From: Chania multitudinisentens RB-25
GTDB lineage: Bacteria > Pseudomonadota > Gammaproteobacteria > Enterobacterales > Enterobacteriaceae
Assembly (NCBI RefSeq): GCF_000520015.2
Contig: NZ_CP007044.2
Span: 4,030,001-4,094,000, forward strand
Direction of reading: 5' to 3'
DNA: 64,000 nt
The notes beneath the pieces are model-generated. The model was given only the letters and a program-made list of their open reading frames with translations, ran no database searches and was not told the DNA's origin. Numbering within the stretch: the first letter of the stretch is position 1; each line of letters opens with the position of its first letter. Positions 27,422 to 36,826 of this stretch are shown piece after piece. Made by a program: the position numbers and the translations under genes.

Positions 27422-29452
27422 TTATTCTGCCAGCGAAAGAATAAACGCATATTCCAGTGCAATATCCTCGTAGGACTTAAAGCGGCCAGACTTACCCCCG
27501 TGGCCCGCATCCATATCGGTATACAGCAGAAGTTGGTGATGGTCGGTTTTCAGTTCACGCAACTTCGCCACCCATTTGGCGGGTTCCCAATATTGCACCT
27601 GCGAATCATGCAGCCCTGTTGTCACCAACATATGGGGATAATCTTGCACCTTTACCTGGTCGTAAGGGCTGTATTGCTTGATATAGTCATAGTAGGTCTT
27701 ATCGTTCGGATTGCCCCACTCGTCATATTCACCAGTCGTCAACGGGATAGATTCATCCAGCATCGTAGTCACCACATCAACAAAGGGAACTTGCGCGACT
27801 ACGCCATTGAACAACCGCGGTGCCTGATTAACGATTGCTCCCATCAATAACCCCCCCGCACTGCCGCCCATGGCGAATACGCGTTTACTATCGCCATAAC
27901 CTTGTGCCACCAGTGTTTCAGTTACATCAATAAAATCGTTGAACGTGTTTTGTTTTTTCAACAACTTGCCATCTTCATACCACAACTGGCCCAATTCAGC
28001 CCCACCGCGTATATGCGCCAGAGCAAACACAAAGCCACGATCCAACAAACTGAGGCGACTGGCACTGAACGCTGGGTCCATGCTGCTGCCATAGGAACCA
28101 TAACCGTACACCAGCAACGGATTCGCGCTCTGAACAAAACAGTCTGGGCGGTAAACCAGCGATACTGGTACCTCAACACCATCGCGCGCTTTCACCCATA
28201 CCCGTTCGCTGCGGTAATCTTCCGCCGTAAAGTTCTTCACTTCCTGCTGTTTGAGCTGCACACGTTCACCGCTGTCTAGATTCAATTCATACAGCGTAGT
28301 GGGGGTAGCCATGGAAGAATAACCGTACCGCAGCAGCGCAGTTTCTGGCTGCGGGTTGTACGCCAACCAGGTGACATAGGTTGGATCATCGAAAGCGATA
28401 CGCTTATCTTCCCCGTTGTGCCAATGGATTTGACGTAGCTGCGTCAGGCCCGCAATACGTTCCTCCACCACTAGCCAGTCGCGGAACAGGCTAAATCCCT
28501 CAAGCATCACATCGGCACGTGGCGCAATCAGTGGTAACCATTGCAGCTCATCGGCCTGTTCACTTTGATAAAGACCGAAGTTCTTACCCTCTCTGTTAGA
28601 ACGGATATAAAAATGCTGATGGTAATGATCAATAGCATATTCATGGTCTTTACGACGCGGCACAAACATCTGCGGTGGGCGACTGATATCATCGGCATCC
28701 AGCAATAAAATTTCTGAGGTAGTGGTGCTGCTGAGATGAATCAGGATAAAACGCTCTGAGGTGGTTTTTTCCAGGCTGACATAAAAGGTATCATCCTGCT
28801 CTTCATAGATCAGCACATCCTGCTGTGGATCGCTGCCGACCACGTGCCGATAAACCTGATACGGTAATAGCGTTTTCGCATGTTTACGGACGTAAAATAC
28901 GGTAGAAGAATCATTCGCCCATTCAACATTGCCGGAAGTATTTTCCAGAACTTCATCCATCCAGATGTCATCTGCTAAGCTCTTGAAACGAATGTCGTAC
29001 TGGCGTCGTGACAAGAAATCTTCCGCCACCGCCATATGTTGATTATCTGGGCTGACTTCCAGCCCACCCAACGTATAAAACTCATGCCCTTCAGCCCGCT
29101 GATTACCATCAAGCAAAGTATTCCACTGTTCACTTGCGGCTTCTGGCTGGCGTACATAGAGTGCATATTCATTGCCAGGCTCATAGCGGGTTTGATAGCG
29201 GAAACCACGTTTAATATAAGGCACTGAGTGTTCCTGCTGCGGAATACGCGCCACCATTTCCTGATACAGTGATTCACGCAATGCCTGCTGCGGCTTCAAC
29301 TGTTCATCGGTGTAGGCGTTTTCTGCCCGCAGGTAGTCCAATATTTGAGGATCTGTGCGTTCATCATCACGCAGCCAGTAATAATCATCGATCCGGGTAT
29401 CACCGTGGGCCGTGATCGGATAAGGACGTTTTTCTGCCTTTGGGGGTGTCAT
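27422..29452 (-). CDS. ptrB: Oligopeptidase B
   Basis: I use the Met at 29452 (MTPPKAEKRPY), the start known from Serratia oligopeptidase B; a longer frame adds about 22 unlikely residues. The protein is 676 aa: an N-terminal beta-propeller, then a catalytic domain with GGSAGG around the Ser, SQVQYWEPAKW and DAGHGGKSGR with the His. It is a cytoplasmic serine peptidase that cuts after Arg and Lys in short peptides. Its strongest resemblance is to the Serratia enzymes. Single gene. Confidence 0.93.
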   Translation of the reverse strand: MTPPKAEKRPYPITAHGDTRIDDYYWLRDDERTDPQILDYLRAENAYTDEQLKPQQALRESLYQEMVARIPQQEHSVPYIKRGFRYQTRYEPGNEYALYVRQPEAASEQWNTLLDGNQRAEGHEFYTLGGLEVSPDNQHMAVAEDFLSRRQYDIRFKSLADDIWMDEVLENTSGNVEWANDSSTVFYVRKHAKTLLPYQVYRHVVGSDPQQDVLIYEEQDDTFYVSLEKTTSERFILIHLSSTTTSEILLLDADDISRPPQMFVPRRKDHEYAIDHYHQHFYIRSNREGKNFGLYQSEQADELQWLPLIAPRADVMLEGFSLFRDWLVVEERIAGLTQLRQIHWHNGEDKRIAFDDPTYVTWLAYNPQPETALLRYGYSSMATPTTLYELNLDSGERVQLKQQEVKNFTAEDYRSERVWVKARDGVEVPVSLVYRPDCFVQSANPLLVYGYGSYGSSMDPAFSASRLSLLDRGFVFALAHIRGGAELGQLWYEDGKLLKKQNTFNDFIDVTETLVAQGYGDSKRVFAMGGSAGGLLMGAIVNQAPRLFNGVVAQVPFVDVVTTMLDESIPLTTGEYDEWGNPNDKTYYDYIKQYSPYDQVKVQDYPHMLVTTGLHDSQVQYWEPAKWVAKLRELKTDHHQLLLYTDMDAGHGGKSGRFKSYEDIALEYAFILSLAE

Positions 29453-29648
29453 CATTTGCCAAATCATCCGCTTACATTGATTAAAACAAGAGTGGCACGA
29501 TCTCCCCCAAATTAACAAGCCGCGGGATAGCTTCGTTCGCGTTTTTTCTCATTAAATGCCAATTTTGATACTCAGCGTTTAAATGCGCGGGATTCTCAGT
29601 GATAGTGCCACACTACGCGATGCCAGTGGCATCTGCCAGGCATTACCT

Positions 29649-29972
29649 TTACTGAAATTCACCTCTGCATTTGTGGAAAGCAATCACAAACAGCTCATCC
29701 AACCCTGGATAAATGTCCTTGATCACCTGTTTTAATTCACTGAGCGTCATATTTTCCTGCCGGGCATGAGTTTCGGTTAACGCGTCCAAAGCTACCGGCG
29801 TTACCGAAAGCACTTCAATAAAACAAAAAAATACGCCATCTTCATAACGGCTCACACGCAGCACCTCACCAGGCTGGAAGTGAGATTCACTGGCATCCCG
29901 GATGGTGATAGTTTTGCGCTCTGCAAGAATATCTTGCTCAAAGCGGCTAAAGAAGGTGATGTCGTGGAGCAC
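29649..29972 (-). CDS. ASCH-domain N4-acetylcytidine amidohydrolase (YqfB type)
   Basis: The protein is 107 aa and matches E. coli YqfB: DITFFSRFEQDILAERKTITIRD, then ESHFQPGEVLRVSRYEDG and ENMTLSELKQVIKDIYPG. YqfB hydrolyses N4-acetylcytidine; its catalytic Lys and Thr lie in RKTIT, present here at about K20 and T22-T23, with the acidic residue in the QENMTLSE region. It lies between ptrB and yebG on the same strand. Its location differs from E. coli. Confidence 0.88.
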   Translation of the reverse strand: MLHDITFFSRFEQDILAERKTITIRDASESHFQPGEVLRVSRYEDGVFFCFIEVLSVTPVALDALTETHARQENMTLSELKQVIKDIYPGLDELFVIAFHKCRGEFQ

Positions 29973-30011
29973 TCTGATTCCTTTTCAATCACAACCCGGC
30001 TACATAACCGA

Positions 30012-30338
30012 TTATGCTGCCTGCTTTTCTGGCGTAAAACCGTCTTCCATAGGAATAACTGGGGCTTCATTTTTAACTTTAGCGGGCTTTTTTACCGTTT
30101 CCTGCGGGGCCGCTGCACCACGCAGAATCTGCGTTAGCGCTTCTTTATGTTCTGCCAGGAAGAAACTCAACCCTTCGCGCTGTTCATCTTCAAGCGTCAC
30201 CGGTGCTTGTTGCAACCACTCACCGAGGCTATCGGCCAGATCCAGCATTTTATCGTAGGCATCGGCCTCTTTTTTGTTTGCGAAAGTCATTTTTTCCTCA
30301 CCATTTCTTACTACCACGTATTTCACTTCAACAGCCAT
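30012..30338 (-). CDS. yebG: SOS-inducible protein YebG
   Basis: I use ATG 30338 (MAVEVKYVVVRNGEEKMTF) because GAGGAA lies nine bases upstream; an upstream in-frame start overlaps it. The protein is 108 aa, with KEADAYDKMLDLADSL typical of YebG, and a variable C-terminal tail. It is a DNA-damage-inducible protein of unknown activity. A near-consensus LexA box lies 24 bases upstream. Confidence 0.93.
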   Translation of the reverse strand: MAVEVKYVVVRNGEEKMTFANKKEADAYDKMLDLADSLGEWLQQAPVTLEDEQREGLSFFLAEHKEALTQILRGAAAPQETVKKPAKVKNEAPVIPMEDGFTPEKQAA

Positions 30339-30362
30339 GTGCGTATTCCTCATGATTGATTA

Positions 30363-30382
30363 TACTGTAATTATATACAGTA
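30363..30382. promoter_or_regulatory. LexA (SOS) box of yebG
   Basis: TACTGTAATTATATACAGTA fits CTGT-N8-ACAG with TA on both ends, close to the ideal LexA operator. It lies directly upstream of yebG. Confidence 0.93.
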
Positions 30383-30425
30383 TAATCTCATCCCAGAGAA
30401 AGACGCAAGTACCCATTACTGTTTA

Positions 30426-31808
30426 TTATTTCAGTAGCCGCACCTTGCAGCTCTTACCTTTGATTTTACCTTGTTGAAGCTGTTGCAACGCTTTACGTGC
30501 ACTTGCCTTACGGATCGCCACGTAAGCATGCACCGGGAACATATCAATTTTACCCACCTCTGCTGCCGTCAGCCCAGCGTCACCGGTCAGCGCACCGAGA
30601 ATATCTCCAGGGCGGATTTTCGCCTTACGGCCACCATCGATACACAGCGTGACCATTTCAGCGGCCAATGACGTATTTGGCGCACCGCTCAATTCAGCAA
30701 CCGAAGCCCAATCAACCGTCATTTGCAGATAGTCTTCAATCGCATGCACACGTGCCATTTCTTGTGGTGCACACAGGCTGATAGCCAACCCATTCATCCC
30801 TGCACGCCCCGTGCGGCCAATGCGATGCACATGAACTTCCGGGTCAAATGCCAACTCATAATTCACCACCAGCTCCAGCTCTTTGATGTCTAAACCACGG
30901 GCTGCAACATCGGTCGCCACCAAAACTCGGCAGCTGCGATTGGCAAAACGAACCAATACCTGATCACGATCACGCTGTTCCAAATCGCCATGCAGGGCCA
31001 GTACGCTGATATCACGCGCTTCTAGCGCCTCAAACACCATTTGGCAATCACGTTTGGTATTACAGAACACTACGCAGGAAGCCGGTTGATAGTGGCGAAG
31101 CACCGCAACCAACAATGCCGGGCGTTGGTCACGAGTGGTTTCATAAAAACGCTGTTCAATCGTGGTTTGCTCTTCCCCCTCATCCACTACCACATCCAGC
31201 GGTTCGCGCTGGACACGGGCGCTGATGCGTTCAATGCCCGTTGGATAGGTAGCAGAAAACAACAGTGTCTGGCGCTGTGCAGGCGTATAGCCGATCACAT
31301 CATCGATATCGTCAACAAACCCCATATCCAGCATACGGTCAGCTTCATCCAACACCAGCACTTTCAAATCATCCAACACCAGCGTTTTCTTGCGTAGATG
31401 TTCCTGTATGCGGCCCGGTGTCCCCACGACAATATGCGGCGCGTGCACCAATGAATCGAGCTGTGGCCCCACTGGCTGGCCGCCGCACAAGGTCAGGATT
31501 TTGATGTTCTGCGTAAAGCGTGCCAGACGGCGCAACTCTTTGCTCACCTGGTCAGCCAACTCACGCGTCGGGCACAGGATTAGCGCCTGGGTAGCCACGT
31601 GGCCAACATTGATTTTATCTAGCAGACCGATACCGAACGCCGCCGTCTTGCCGCTGCCGGTTTTAGCTTTGGCCCGTACATCCTGGCCTTTCAGGATCGC
31701 GGGCAGCGCTGCGGCCTGTACCGGCGTCATTTCGGCATACCCCAGTTCATTAAGGTTGGCCAACTGTTCGGCTGGCAGCGGCAGGGAAGAAAAGGAAACT
31801 GTGCTCAC
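30426..31808 (-). CDS. dbpA: ATP-dependent RNA helicase DbpA
   Basis: The start is GTG at 31808 (STVSFSSLPLPAEQLANLNELGY), giving 460 aa (E. coli 457). DEAD-box motifs are AKTGSGKT, PTRELA, GTPGR, DEAD, SAT, and HRIGRTGRAG. The C-terminal RNA-binding domain (MVTLCIDGGRKAKIRPGDILGALTGD) recognises hairpin 92 of 23S rRNA and directs the helicase to large-subunit assembly. Transcribed alone. There are no regulatory sites I can name. Confidence 0.95.
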   Translation of the reverse strand: MSTVSFSSLPLPAEQLANLNELGYAEMTPVQAAALPAILKGQDVRAKAKTGSGKTAAFGIGLLDKINVGHVATQALILCPTRELADQVSKELRRLARFTQNIKILTLCGGQPVGPQLDSLVHAPHIVVGTPGRIQEHLRKKTLVLDDLKVLVLDEADRMLDMGFVDDIDDVIGYTPAQRQTLLFSATYPTGIERISARVQREPLDVVVDEGEEQTTIEQRFYETTRDQRPALLVAVLRHYQPASCVVFCNTKRDCQMVFEALEARDISVLALHGDLEQRDRDQVLVRFANRSCRVLVATDVAARGLDIKELELVVNYELAFDPEVHVHRIGRTGRAGMNGLAISLCAPQEMARVHAIEDYLQMTVDWASVAELSGAPNTSLAAEMVTLCIDGGRKAKIRPGDILGALTGDAGLTAAEVGKIDMFPVHAYVAIRKASARKALQQLQQGKIKGKSCKVRLLK

Positions 31809-32321
31809 GGCAATAACTCTTATATAACAAGTGGAAAGGCGGCGTGGCCCGCAGGCTGGCACCGATTCAGGCGCAAATGATAACAGAGTTAGCATAGATT
31901 CCTGATTTCAGCCGTAAAAAAACTCTCCGAAGCAAACCCGCTGAATCTGCGCCAAGAATGCAAACCTCTTGTTTTTTAGAAGGTACTGAGTATCTGCATA
32001 CCATTTCAGTCAACTTTATGGATATAATTTGATCTACATCAAAAAACTGCGCAATAAAATATTTAACTTTAAAAAAACAAAAAATAGCCTTTTTTGTTAA
32101 AGAAATTCACAGAAATTAAAATATTACCCCTTTATCTGATACCATTCCAAAACAAGCATCTAAAATACACTTTATTCCGTATCCAGACTGCCCTTCCCTT
32201 CACCTTCACTAAAAAATAAAAATCATTATAACTAGCGAAGGCCGTTTCTATTTATCCAACGTTAGCACACAAGAGAAAATTCAATATATAACCAGTATGT
32301 TTAGCAAAGGAATGTACGATT
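31809..32321. other. AT-rich gap between dbpA and the fimbrial genes
   Basis: About 500 bases holding the divergent promoters. From about 32,030 the DNA is strongly AT-rich with A and T tracts, as at H-NS-silenced acquired genes. No gene is seen. Confidence 0.5.
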
Positions 32322-32843
32322 ATGAAAAAGACCTCTATCGTTTTAATGCTATTGATAAACGGAATTATTATTACCCCTGCATTTTCTGCCGACGGTACAC
32401 TGACTTTCAATGCAAAAGTGTATGAGAGTGCTTGCGAAATAGAATTGTCACAAAGCGTGCAGCTTGCTGATATGCCCACCGGTATGTTACTGAATGTCAA
32501 CACTGTGCCTGGAACATATCAAGATTTTGAAATAGAGCTTAAAAACTGCCCACAACAAACGCCACAGGCCAGAATTAAACTTGAAGGTACTGCAGCAAAA
32601 GGCAACTCTAGTGCATTCTCCCTTGATGAACCGGATGCTGTAGCCACCGCTAAAGGATTAGGTTTATATATTCAAGGCAGTGGAGGCCGAATTACACCGA
32701 ACCAGACATCAGGGAACTACACCTTGGATACCACGCCGGGTAATATCAACAAACTGAAATTCAGTGCCGCTTACGTAGTAACAGGTGCAGTACAAACCGG
32801 CACCGCCAACGTCACCACTCAGTTTACGGTTATCTATCCTTAG
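32322..32843 (+). CDS. Fimbrial-subunit-like protein 1 (type 1 family, 173 aa)
   Basis: The protein is 173 aa with a signal peptide cut after ITPAFSA. The mature protein begins DGTLTFNAKVYES, an alternating donor strand, followed by a Cys pair (SACEI, KNCPQ) and the C-terminal ANVTTQFTVIYP that completes an immunoglobulin-like pilin fold. Such subunits are exported, folded by a periplasmic chaperone and assembled through an usher. It is the first of three adjacent paralogues; no chaperone or usher gene is in the window. AAGGA lies ten bases before the ATG. Confidence 0.85.
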   Translation: MKKTSIVLMLLINGIIITPAFSADGTLTFNAKVYESACEIELSQSVQLADMPTGMLLNVNTVPGTYQDFEIELKNCPQQTPQARIKLEGTAAKGNSSAFSLDEPDAVATAKGLGLYIQGSGGRITPNQTSGNYTLDTTPGNINKLKFSAAYVVTGAVQTGTANVTTQFTVIYP

Positions 32844-32981
32844 TCTCCTTCTTTAAATTACTGCATTACAGGCTGCTGTTTGAAGTACAGCGGTTTATAA
32901 CTGCGGAGGTATTGTTGGTCATACTGCTCCCACTTGTGTGGAGTTGATTAGGCAGTACTTAATTCTAACAGGACGTGGATT

Positions 32982-33521
32982 ATGCAAAAACCTCTCATCA
33001 CACTCGCTTTAGTATTTGCCTTGGGCAATATAACCCCGGCACTTTCTGCCGATGGTACATTATTCTTTACCTCAAAATTGCTGGACAGTGCCTGTATTGT
33101 CACGCCAACCCAGCACGTCGTGCTTGATGATATGGCAGTAGGCCAGTTACCTGATATTAATTCCGTTTCGCCCAGGAAAGAGTTTGCAATCGAGCTCCGT
33201 AATTGCCCGCCGCATGTGCAACAGGCTCAAATCAGATTTGAAGGCGCAGCTTCACAGTATACCGCTTACCGTGCTTTTGCTCTTGATGATCCCGATTCAC
33301 CCACCACCGCCAAGGGCATCGCTTTCCAGATAGAAAACGATCCACAGCTCAATATTTATGCCGCAATAGCGCCTAATACGCTCTCCAGTACCGTAACGCT
33401 GGATAGCACTCCGGGTAATATCAATAAATTAATCTTCACCGGGCGCTATGTTGCGGTAGAAAAAGAAGTTAAGGCCGGTACTGCCAATGTAACCACACAA
33501 TTCAGCATTATTTACCCGTAA
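32982..33521 (+). CDS. Fimbrial-subunit-like protein 2 (179 aa)
   Basis: Paralogue of the preceding gene, 179 aa. The signal peptide ends ITPALSA and the mature protein starts DGTLFFTSKLLDS. The Cys pair is in SACIV and RNCPP, and the C-terminus is ANVTTQFSIIYP. The middle shares FAIELRNCP, EGAAS and LDSTPGNINKLIF with its neighbours. The 138-base gap before it contains a small inverted repeat but no terminator, so co-transcription is possible. Its ribosome-binding site is AGGA. Confidence 0.85.
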   Translation: MQKPLITLALVFALGNITPALSADGTLFFTSKLLDSACIVTPTQHVVLDDMAVGQLPDINSVSPRKEFAIELRNCPPHVQQAQIRFEGAASQYTAYRAFALDDPDSPTTAKGIAFQIENDPQLNIYAAIAPNTLSSTVTLDSTPGNINKLIFTGRYVAVEKEVKAGTANVTTQFSIIYP

Positions 33522-33590
33522 ATCATGTTCTGTCTGCTGCAATACATACGATTATATTCACCACAGCTCACTTTTACATGGAGGTTATAA

Positions 33591-34115
33591 ATGAAAAAAT
33601 ACTTTACTGCCTGTGCGTTGCTAATAGCAGGAAATAGCGTAGCCGCCCCCGATGGCACATTAACTTTTAGCTCCAATGTTGTCGGTACAGCTTGCGTTGT
33701 CAACCCAACGCAAAATGTCGTTATTGAGGATATCCCTACAGGCATGTTACTAACGGTCGGTTCAGTGGTCGCAGCTAGAAACTTCGATATTGAACTTAGC
33801 AATTGCCCGTCGTCAATCAAAAGTGCAAAAGTCAAATTTGAAGGCACGGCATCATCAGTAGACAATACGCTATTTGAGCTTGATGAGCCCGATTCTCCCA
33901 ATACAGCAAAGGGGATAGGACTACAGCTTCGTAATAATCATTCATATAACACTGGTTATATCAACCCCAATACGGAATCCTATTCTGTCACATTGGATAC
34001 CACACCAGGGAATATCAACAAACTGCCTTTCAAAGTCGGCTATAAAGTGCTGAATAAAGAGGTGCAATTAGGGAAAGCCAACGTCACGACTCAGTTTACG
34101 ATCGTCTACCCATAA
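33591..34115 (+). CDS. Fimbrial-subunit-like protein 3 (174 aa)
   Basis: Third paralogue, 174 aa. The signal peptide ends NSVAA and the mature part starts PDGTLTFSSNVVGT. The Cys pair is in TACVV and SNCPS, and the C-terminus is ANVTTQFTIVYP. It shares the LDEPDSPNTAKGIGLQL block with subunit 1. GGAGG eight bases before the ATG is the best ribosome-binding site of the three. The trio arose by tandem duplication; the differences lie in the exposed middle part, so antigenic or receptor divergence is possible. Confidence 0.85.
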   Translation: MKKYFTACALLIAGNSVAAPDGTLTFSSNVVGTACVVNPTQNVVIEDIPTGMLLTVGSVVAARNFDIELSNCPSSIKSAKVKFEGTASSVDNTLFELDEPDSPNTAKGIGLQLRNNHSYNTGYINPNTESYSVTLDTTPGNINKLPFKVGYKVLNKEVQLGKANVTTQFTIVYP

Positions 34116-34199
34116 GTTTAATTGCTGTTTCCCCCGAATCACCACCGCATTTGGTGCTTTGGGGGGCATTTTTGCCACTTCATTTGTCTTCATCTGTAT

Positions 34200-34215
34200 A
34201 CGCAATCGTTTTCGT
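34200..34215. promoter_or_regulatory. PurR operator upstream of purT
   Basis: ACGCAATCGTTTTCGT matches the PurR consensus ACGCAAACGTTTNCGT except for one or two bases and lies 59 bases before purT. Confidence 0.85.
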
Positions 34216-34273
34216 ATATACTGCACGCGGGTTATCAGCCACATTTATAATTCTCAGATCCAGGTACGAAACT

Positions 34274-35452
34274 ATGTTAACTATTGGAACCGCCCTGCGC
34301 CCCTCTGCCACCCGCGTTATGCTGCTCGGCTCTGGTGAGTTGGGCAAAGAAGTTGCCATCGAATGCCAACGTTTGGGGTTAGAAGTGATTGCCGTTGATC
34401 GTTACGCCGATGCACCCGCCATGCACGTGGCCCATCGTAGCCATGTGATCAACATGTTGGATGGCAATGCGCTGAAAGCCGTTATCGAGCAGGAACACCC
34501 TGATTACATCGTGCCGGAAATCGAAGCCATCGCCACCAGCATGCTGGTTGAATTGGAACAACAGGGCCATCGCGTCGTACCCTGTGCAGAAGCAACACGC
34601 CTGACGATGAATCGCGAAGGCATCCGCCGCCTGGCGGCAGAAACCTTGGGCCTGCCCACCTCAAGCTACCGCTTTGCCGATAGCGAAGCCGGTTTCCATC
34701 AGGCAGTGAGGGAAATTGGCTATCCGTGCATTATCAAGCCAGTCATGAGTTCCTCAGGCAAAGGGCAGAGCCTGATCCGAAACGAACAACAGCTTAATGC
34801 CGCTTGGGAGTATGCCCAGCAAGGTGGGCGGGCGGGCGGTGGCCGGGTGATCGTGGAAGGCTTGGTGCAGTTTGATTTCGAGATTACCTTGCTCACTATC
34901 AATGCCGTTGATGGCGTGCATTTCTGTGCTCCCATCGGCCATCGGCAGGAAGAAGGGGATTACCGTGAATCCTGGCAACCTCAGCAAATGTCCGATCTGG
35001 CGTTAAGCCGGGCGCAGGCAATTGCAGAAAACGTAGTGGGTGCGTTAGGGGGCTTTGGCTTGTTTGGTGTCGAGCTGTTTGTTTGTGGTGATGACGTCAT
35101 TTTCAGTGAAGTTTCACCGCGCCCGCATGATACCGGCATGGTAACGCTGATTTCCCAAGATTTGTCCGAGTTTGCTTTGCATGTTCGTGCTTTTCTCGGG
35201 TTGCCAATCAATACAATCCGCCAGTTCGGTCCTTCTGCTTCTGCGGTGATCCTGCCAGAGCTGACCAGTGGGAACCTGCGGTTCAGCGGCTTGGATCGGG
35301 CGTTAAGCGGCCATAATCAGCTACGATTATTCGGCAAACCCGACATCAGCGGTAAACGCCGCCTGGGTGTCGCACTTGCCACAGCACCGAACGTTGAGCA
35401 GGCGGTAGAATTAGCTAAACTTTCGGCGGCTGCCGTCACTGTGCAAGGCTGA
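34274..35452 (+). CDS. purT: Formate-dependent GAR transformylase PurT
   Basis: I use ATG 34274 (MLTIGTALRPSATRVMLLGSGELGKEV), giving 392 aa as in E. coli. It is an ATP-grasp enzyme: SSSGKGQS is the phosphate-binding loop and FSEVSPRPHDTGMVTLISQDLSEF lies at the active site. It makes N-formyl-GAR from GAR, formate and ATP in purine synthesis. A longer upstream frame crosses the PurR box and is rejected. Repressed by PurR, judging by the operator. Confidence 0.97.
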   Translation: MLTIGTALRPSATRVMLLGSGELGKEVAIECQRLGLEVIAVDRYADAPAMHVAHRSHVINMLDGNALKAVIEQEHPDYIVPEIEAIATSMLVELEQQGHRVVPCAEATRLTMNREGIRRLAAETLGLPTSSYRFADSEAGFHQAVREIGYPCIIKPVMSSSGKGQSLIRNEQQLNAAWEYAQQGGRAGGGRVIVEGLVQFDFEITLLTINAVDGVHFCAPIGHRQEEGDYRESWQPQQMSDLALSRAQAIAENVVGALGGFGLFGVELFVCGDDVIFSEVSPRPHDTGMVTLISQDLSEFALHVRAFLGLPINTIRQFGPSASAVILPELTSGNLRFSGLDRALSGHNQLRLFGKPDISGKRRLGVALATAPNVEQAVELAKLSAAAVTVQG

Positions 35453-35488
35453 TAACGTTGGGGTTCGCTCTACTGAACCCCAGCAATA

Positions 35489-35725
35489 TCAATAACTATC
35501 GTCGTCTTCGCTGTTATCTTCCCAATATTCAGTTGGAGCTTCCTGCGGTTCTTCTTCATCGTCGAACAGAACAGTCACCTGATCGCCCTGATGTTTTTCG
35601 CGGATTTCCTGCGCCACGCAGGCAATGGCTTCACCACTGCTCATACCCTGTTCCATCAATTGATGGATGCGTTCAGCGGCTTCCTGCTGCTCTTGGTGGC
35701 TCAGCGATGGCATACCTGCAAGCAT
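35489..35725 (-). CDS. yoaH: YoaH family protein
   Basis: I use ATG 35725 (MLAGMPSLSHQEQQEAAERI), with GGAGAG before it; the longer frame has no homology. The protein is 78 aa against 59 in E. coli, owing to a longer acidic tail (DDEEEPQEAPTEYWEDNSEDDDSY). The conserved part is ERIHQLMEQGMSSGEAIACVAQEIR. Function unknown. In E. coli yoaH is next to pabB; here a glycosyltransferase gene stands between them. Confidence 0.88.
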   Translation of the reverse strand: MLAGMPSLSHQEQQEAAERIHQLMEQGMSSGEAIACVAQEIREKHQGDQVTVLFDDEEEPQEAPTEYWEDNSEDDDSY

Positions 35726-35842
35726 GTGTTTCTCTCCAGCAAAATAGCAAGGGCTTATAACCCCATCAGACTTCAAGTTACATGTGCGTTGGCCTGCCTG
35801 CAACTTGAGTTATTTCGTTAAAAACGCTGAATCCAACGCCGG

Positions 35843-36826
35843 TTATTCTGCTGCCCGCCACTGTTTCAGACGATGCAGCCACAGCATCACTTGCCACATC
35901 TGTTTGACACCACGCATGTTAGTACTCATAGCACGATGGATACCACGCTGATAGAATTCTGCGGTAATTCGTTGCTGTGCCTCAGCTTCAGGTTCGCGGC
36001 GAATACAATGGCAGATCCCCAGCGCTTCGCGGGTAATTTGCCAATGAAACGCCGGACAAAGCGATATTTTTTGACTATAGCGCTGATTCAGTTCGATCAG
36101 CATCTCCACAATTCTCATGTAATGGCGCTGATATTCAACGTTTGCCAGCCCAATACGGCGGCGATTACTGATCGATTGATCATGTATCCGCTGGCGGTAC
36201 AACGGTTTGCTAAGATATTTTACCCGTTGGGCGTTAAACATCACTTCCGTGGTCCACGGAATATCCTGGTGATGCAGACCAGGCTCAAAATAAAGCTGAT
36301 GCTGTTTGATAAAATCGAGGCGATAAACAGCCAACCACACCACATGAATAAAGCGTCTGGATTTCAGCGCTTTTTCCAGCCATTGAGTACCCGGCATTAC
36401 CGCCGTGTCCTGCAACCGCTGCTGTGGAATAATCGGCTGCTGCATACCGCTGCTGGCATAATAACGTTCGCCATTGCACTGCATGACATCTAATTGGTGC
36501 TTTTCAGCCTGTTCGAGCAGCGTTGAATACATTTCTGGTGCCAATACATCGTCTGCATCAGGAAAGGCCACATATTTCCCACGCGCCACTGCCAATCCCG
36601 CATTGCGCGCGTTGGATACCCCCGAATTCGCTTGGTCAATAACGCTAATATGTGGATGCTGAGCGGCATAACGGTGAGCAATTTCGCCTGAACCATCGGT
36701 TGAACCATCATTTACGATGATCACCTCCAGCAGTTGCTCACGCTGCGCCAGCAGAGACTCCAAAAAGGGAACGAACAATTCCCCGGCATTATGCAAAGGG
36801 ACAATAACACTCAGTTTTAATGACAT
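35843..36826 (-). CDS. Family 2 glycosyltransferase
   Basis: The protein is 327 aa. The GT2 fold is plain: LSVIVPLHNAG, EVIIVNDGSTDGSG and FPDADDVLAPEMY, where the DxD motif binds a metal and nucleotide sugar. The C-terminal half is basic and helical, with no clear membrane span. Such enzymes extend lipopolysaccharide core or capsule sugars; donor and acceptor cannot be told. It stands alone, inserted in an otherwise E. coli-like gene order, which suggests gain in this lineage. Confidence 0.88.
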   Translation of the reverse strand: MSLKLSVIVPLHNAGELFVPFLESLLAQREQLLEVIIVNDGSTDGSGEIAHRYAAQHPHISVIDQANSGVSNARNAGLAVARGKYVAFPDADDVLAPEMYSTLLEQAEKHQLDVMQCNGERYYASSGMQQPIIPQQRLQDTAVMPGTQWLEKALKSRRFIHVVWLAVYRLDFIKQHQLYFEPGLHHQDIPWTTEVMFNAQRVKYLSKPLYRQRIHDQSISNRRRIGLANVEYQRHYMRIVEMLIELNQRYSQKISLCPAFHWQITREALGICHCIRREPEAEAQQRITAEFYQRGIHRAMSTNMRGVKQMWQVMLWLHRLKQWRAAE

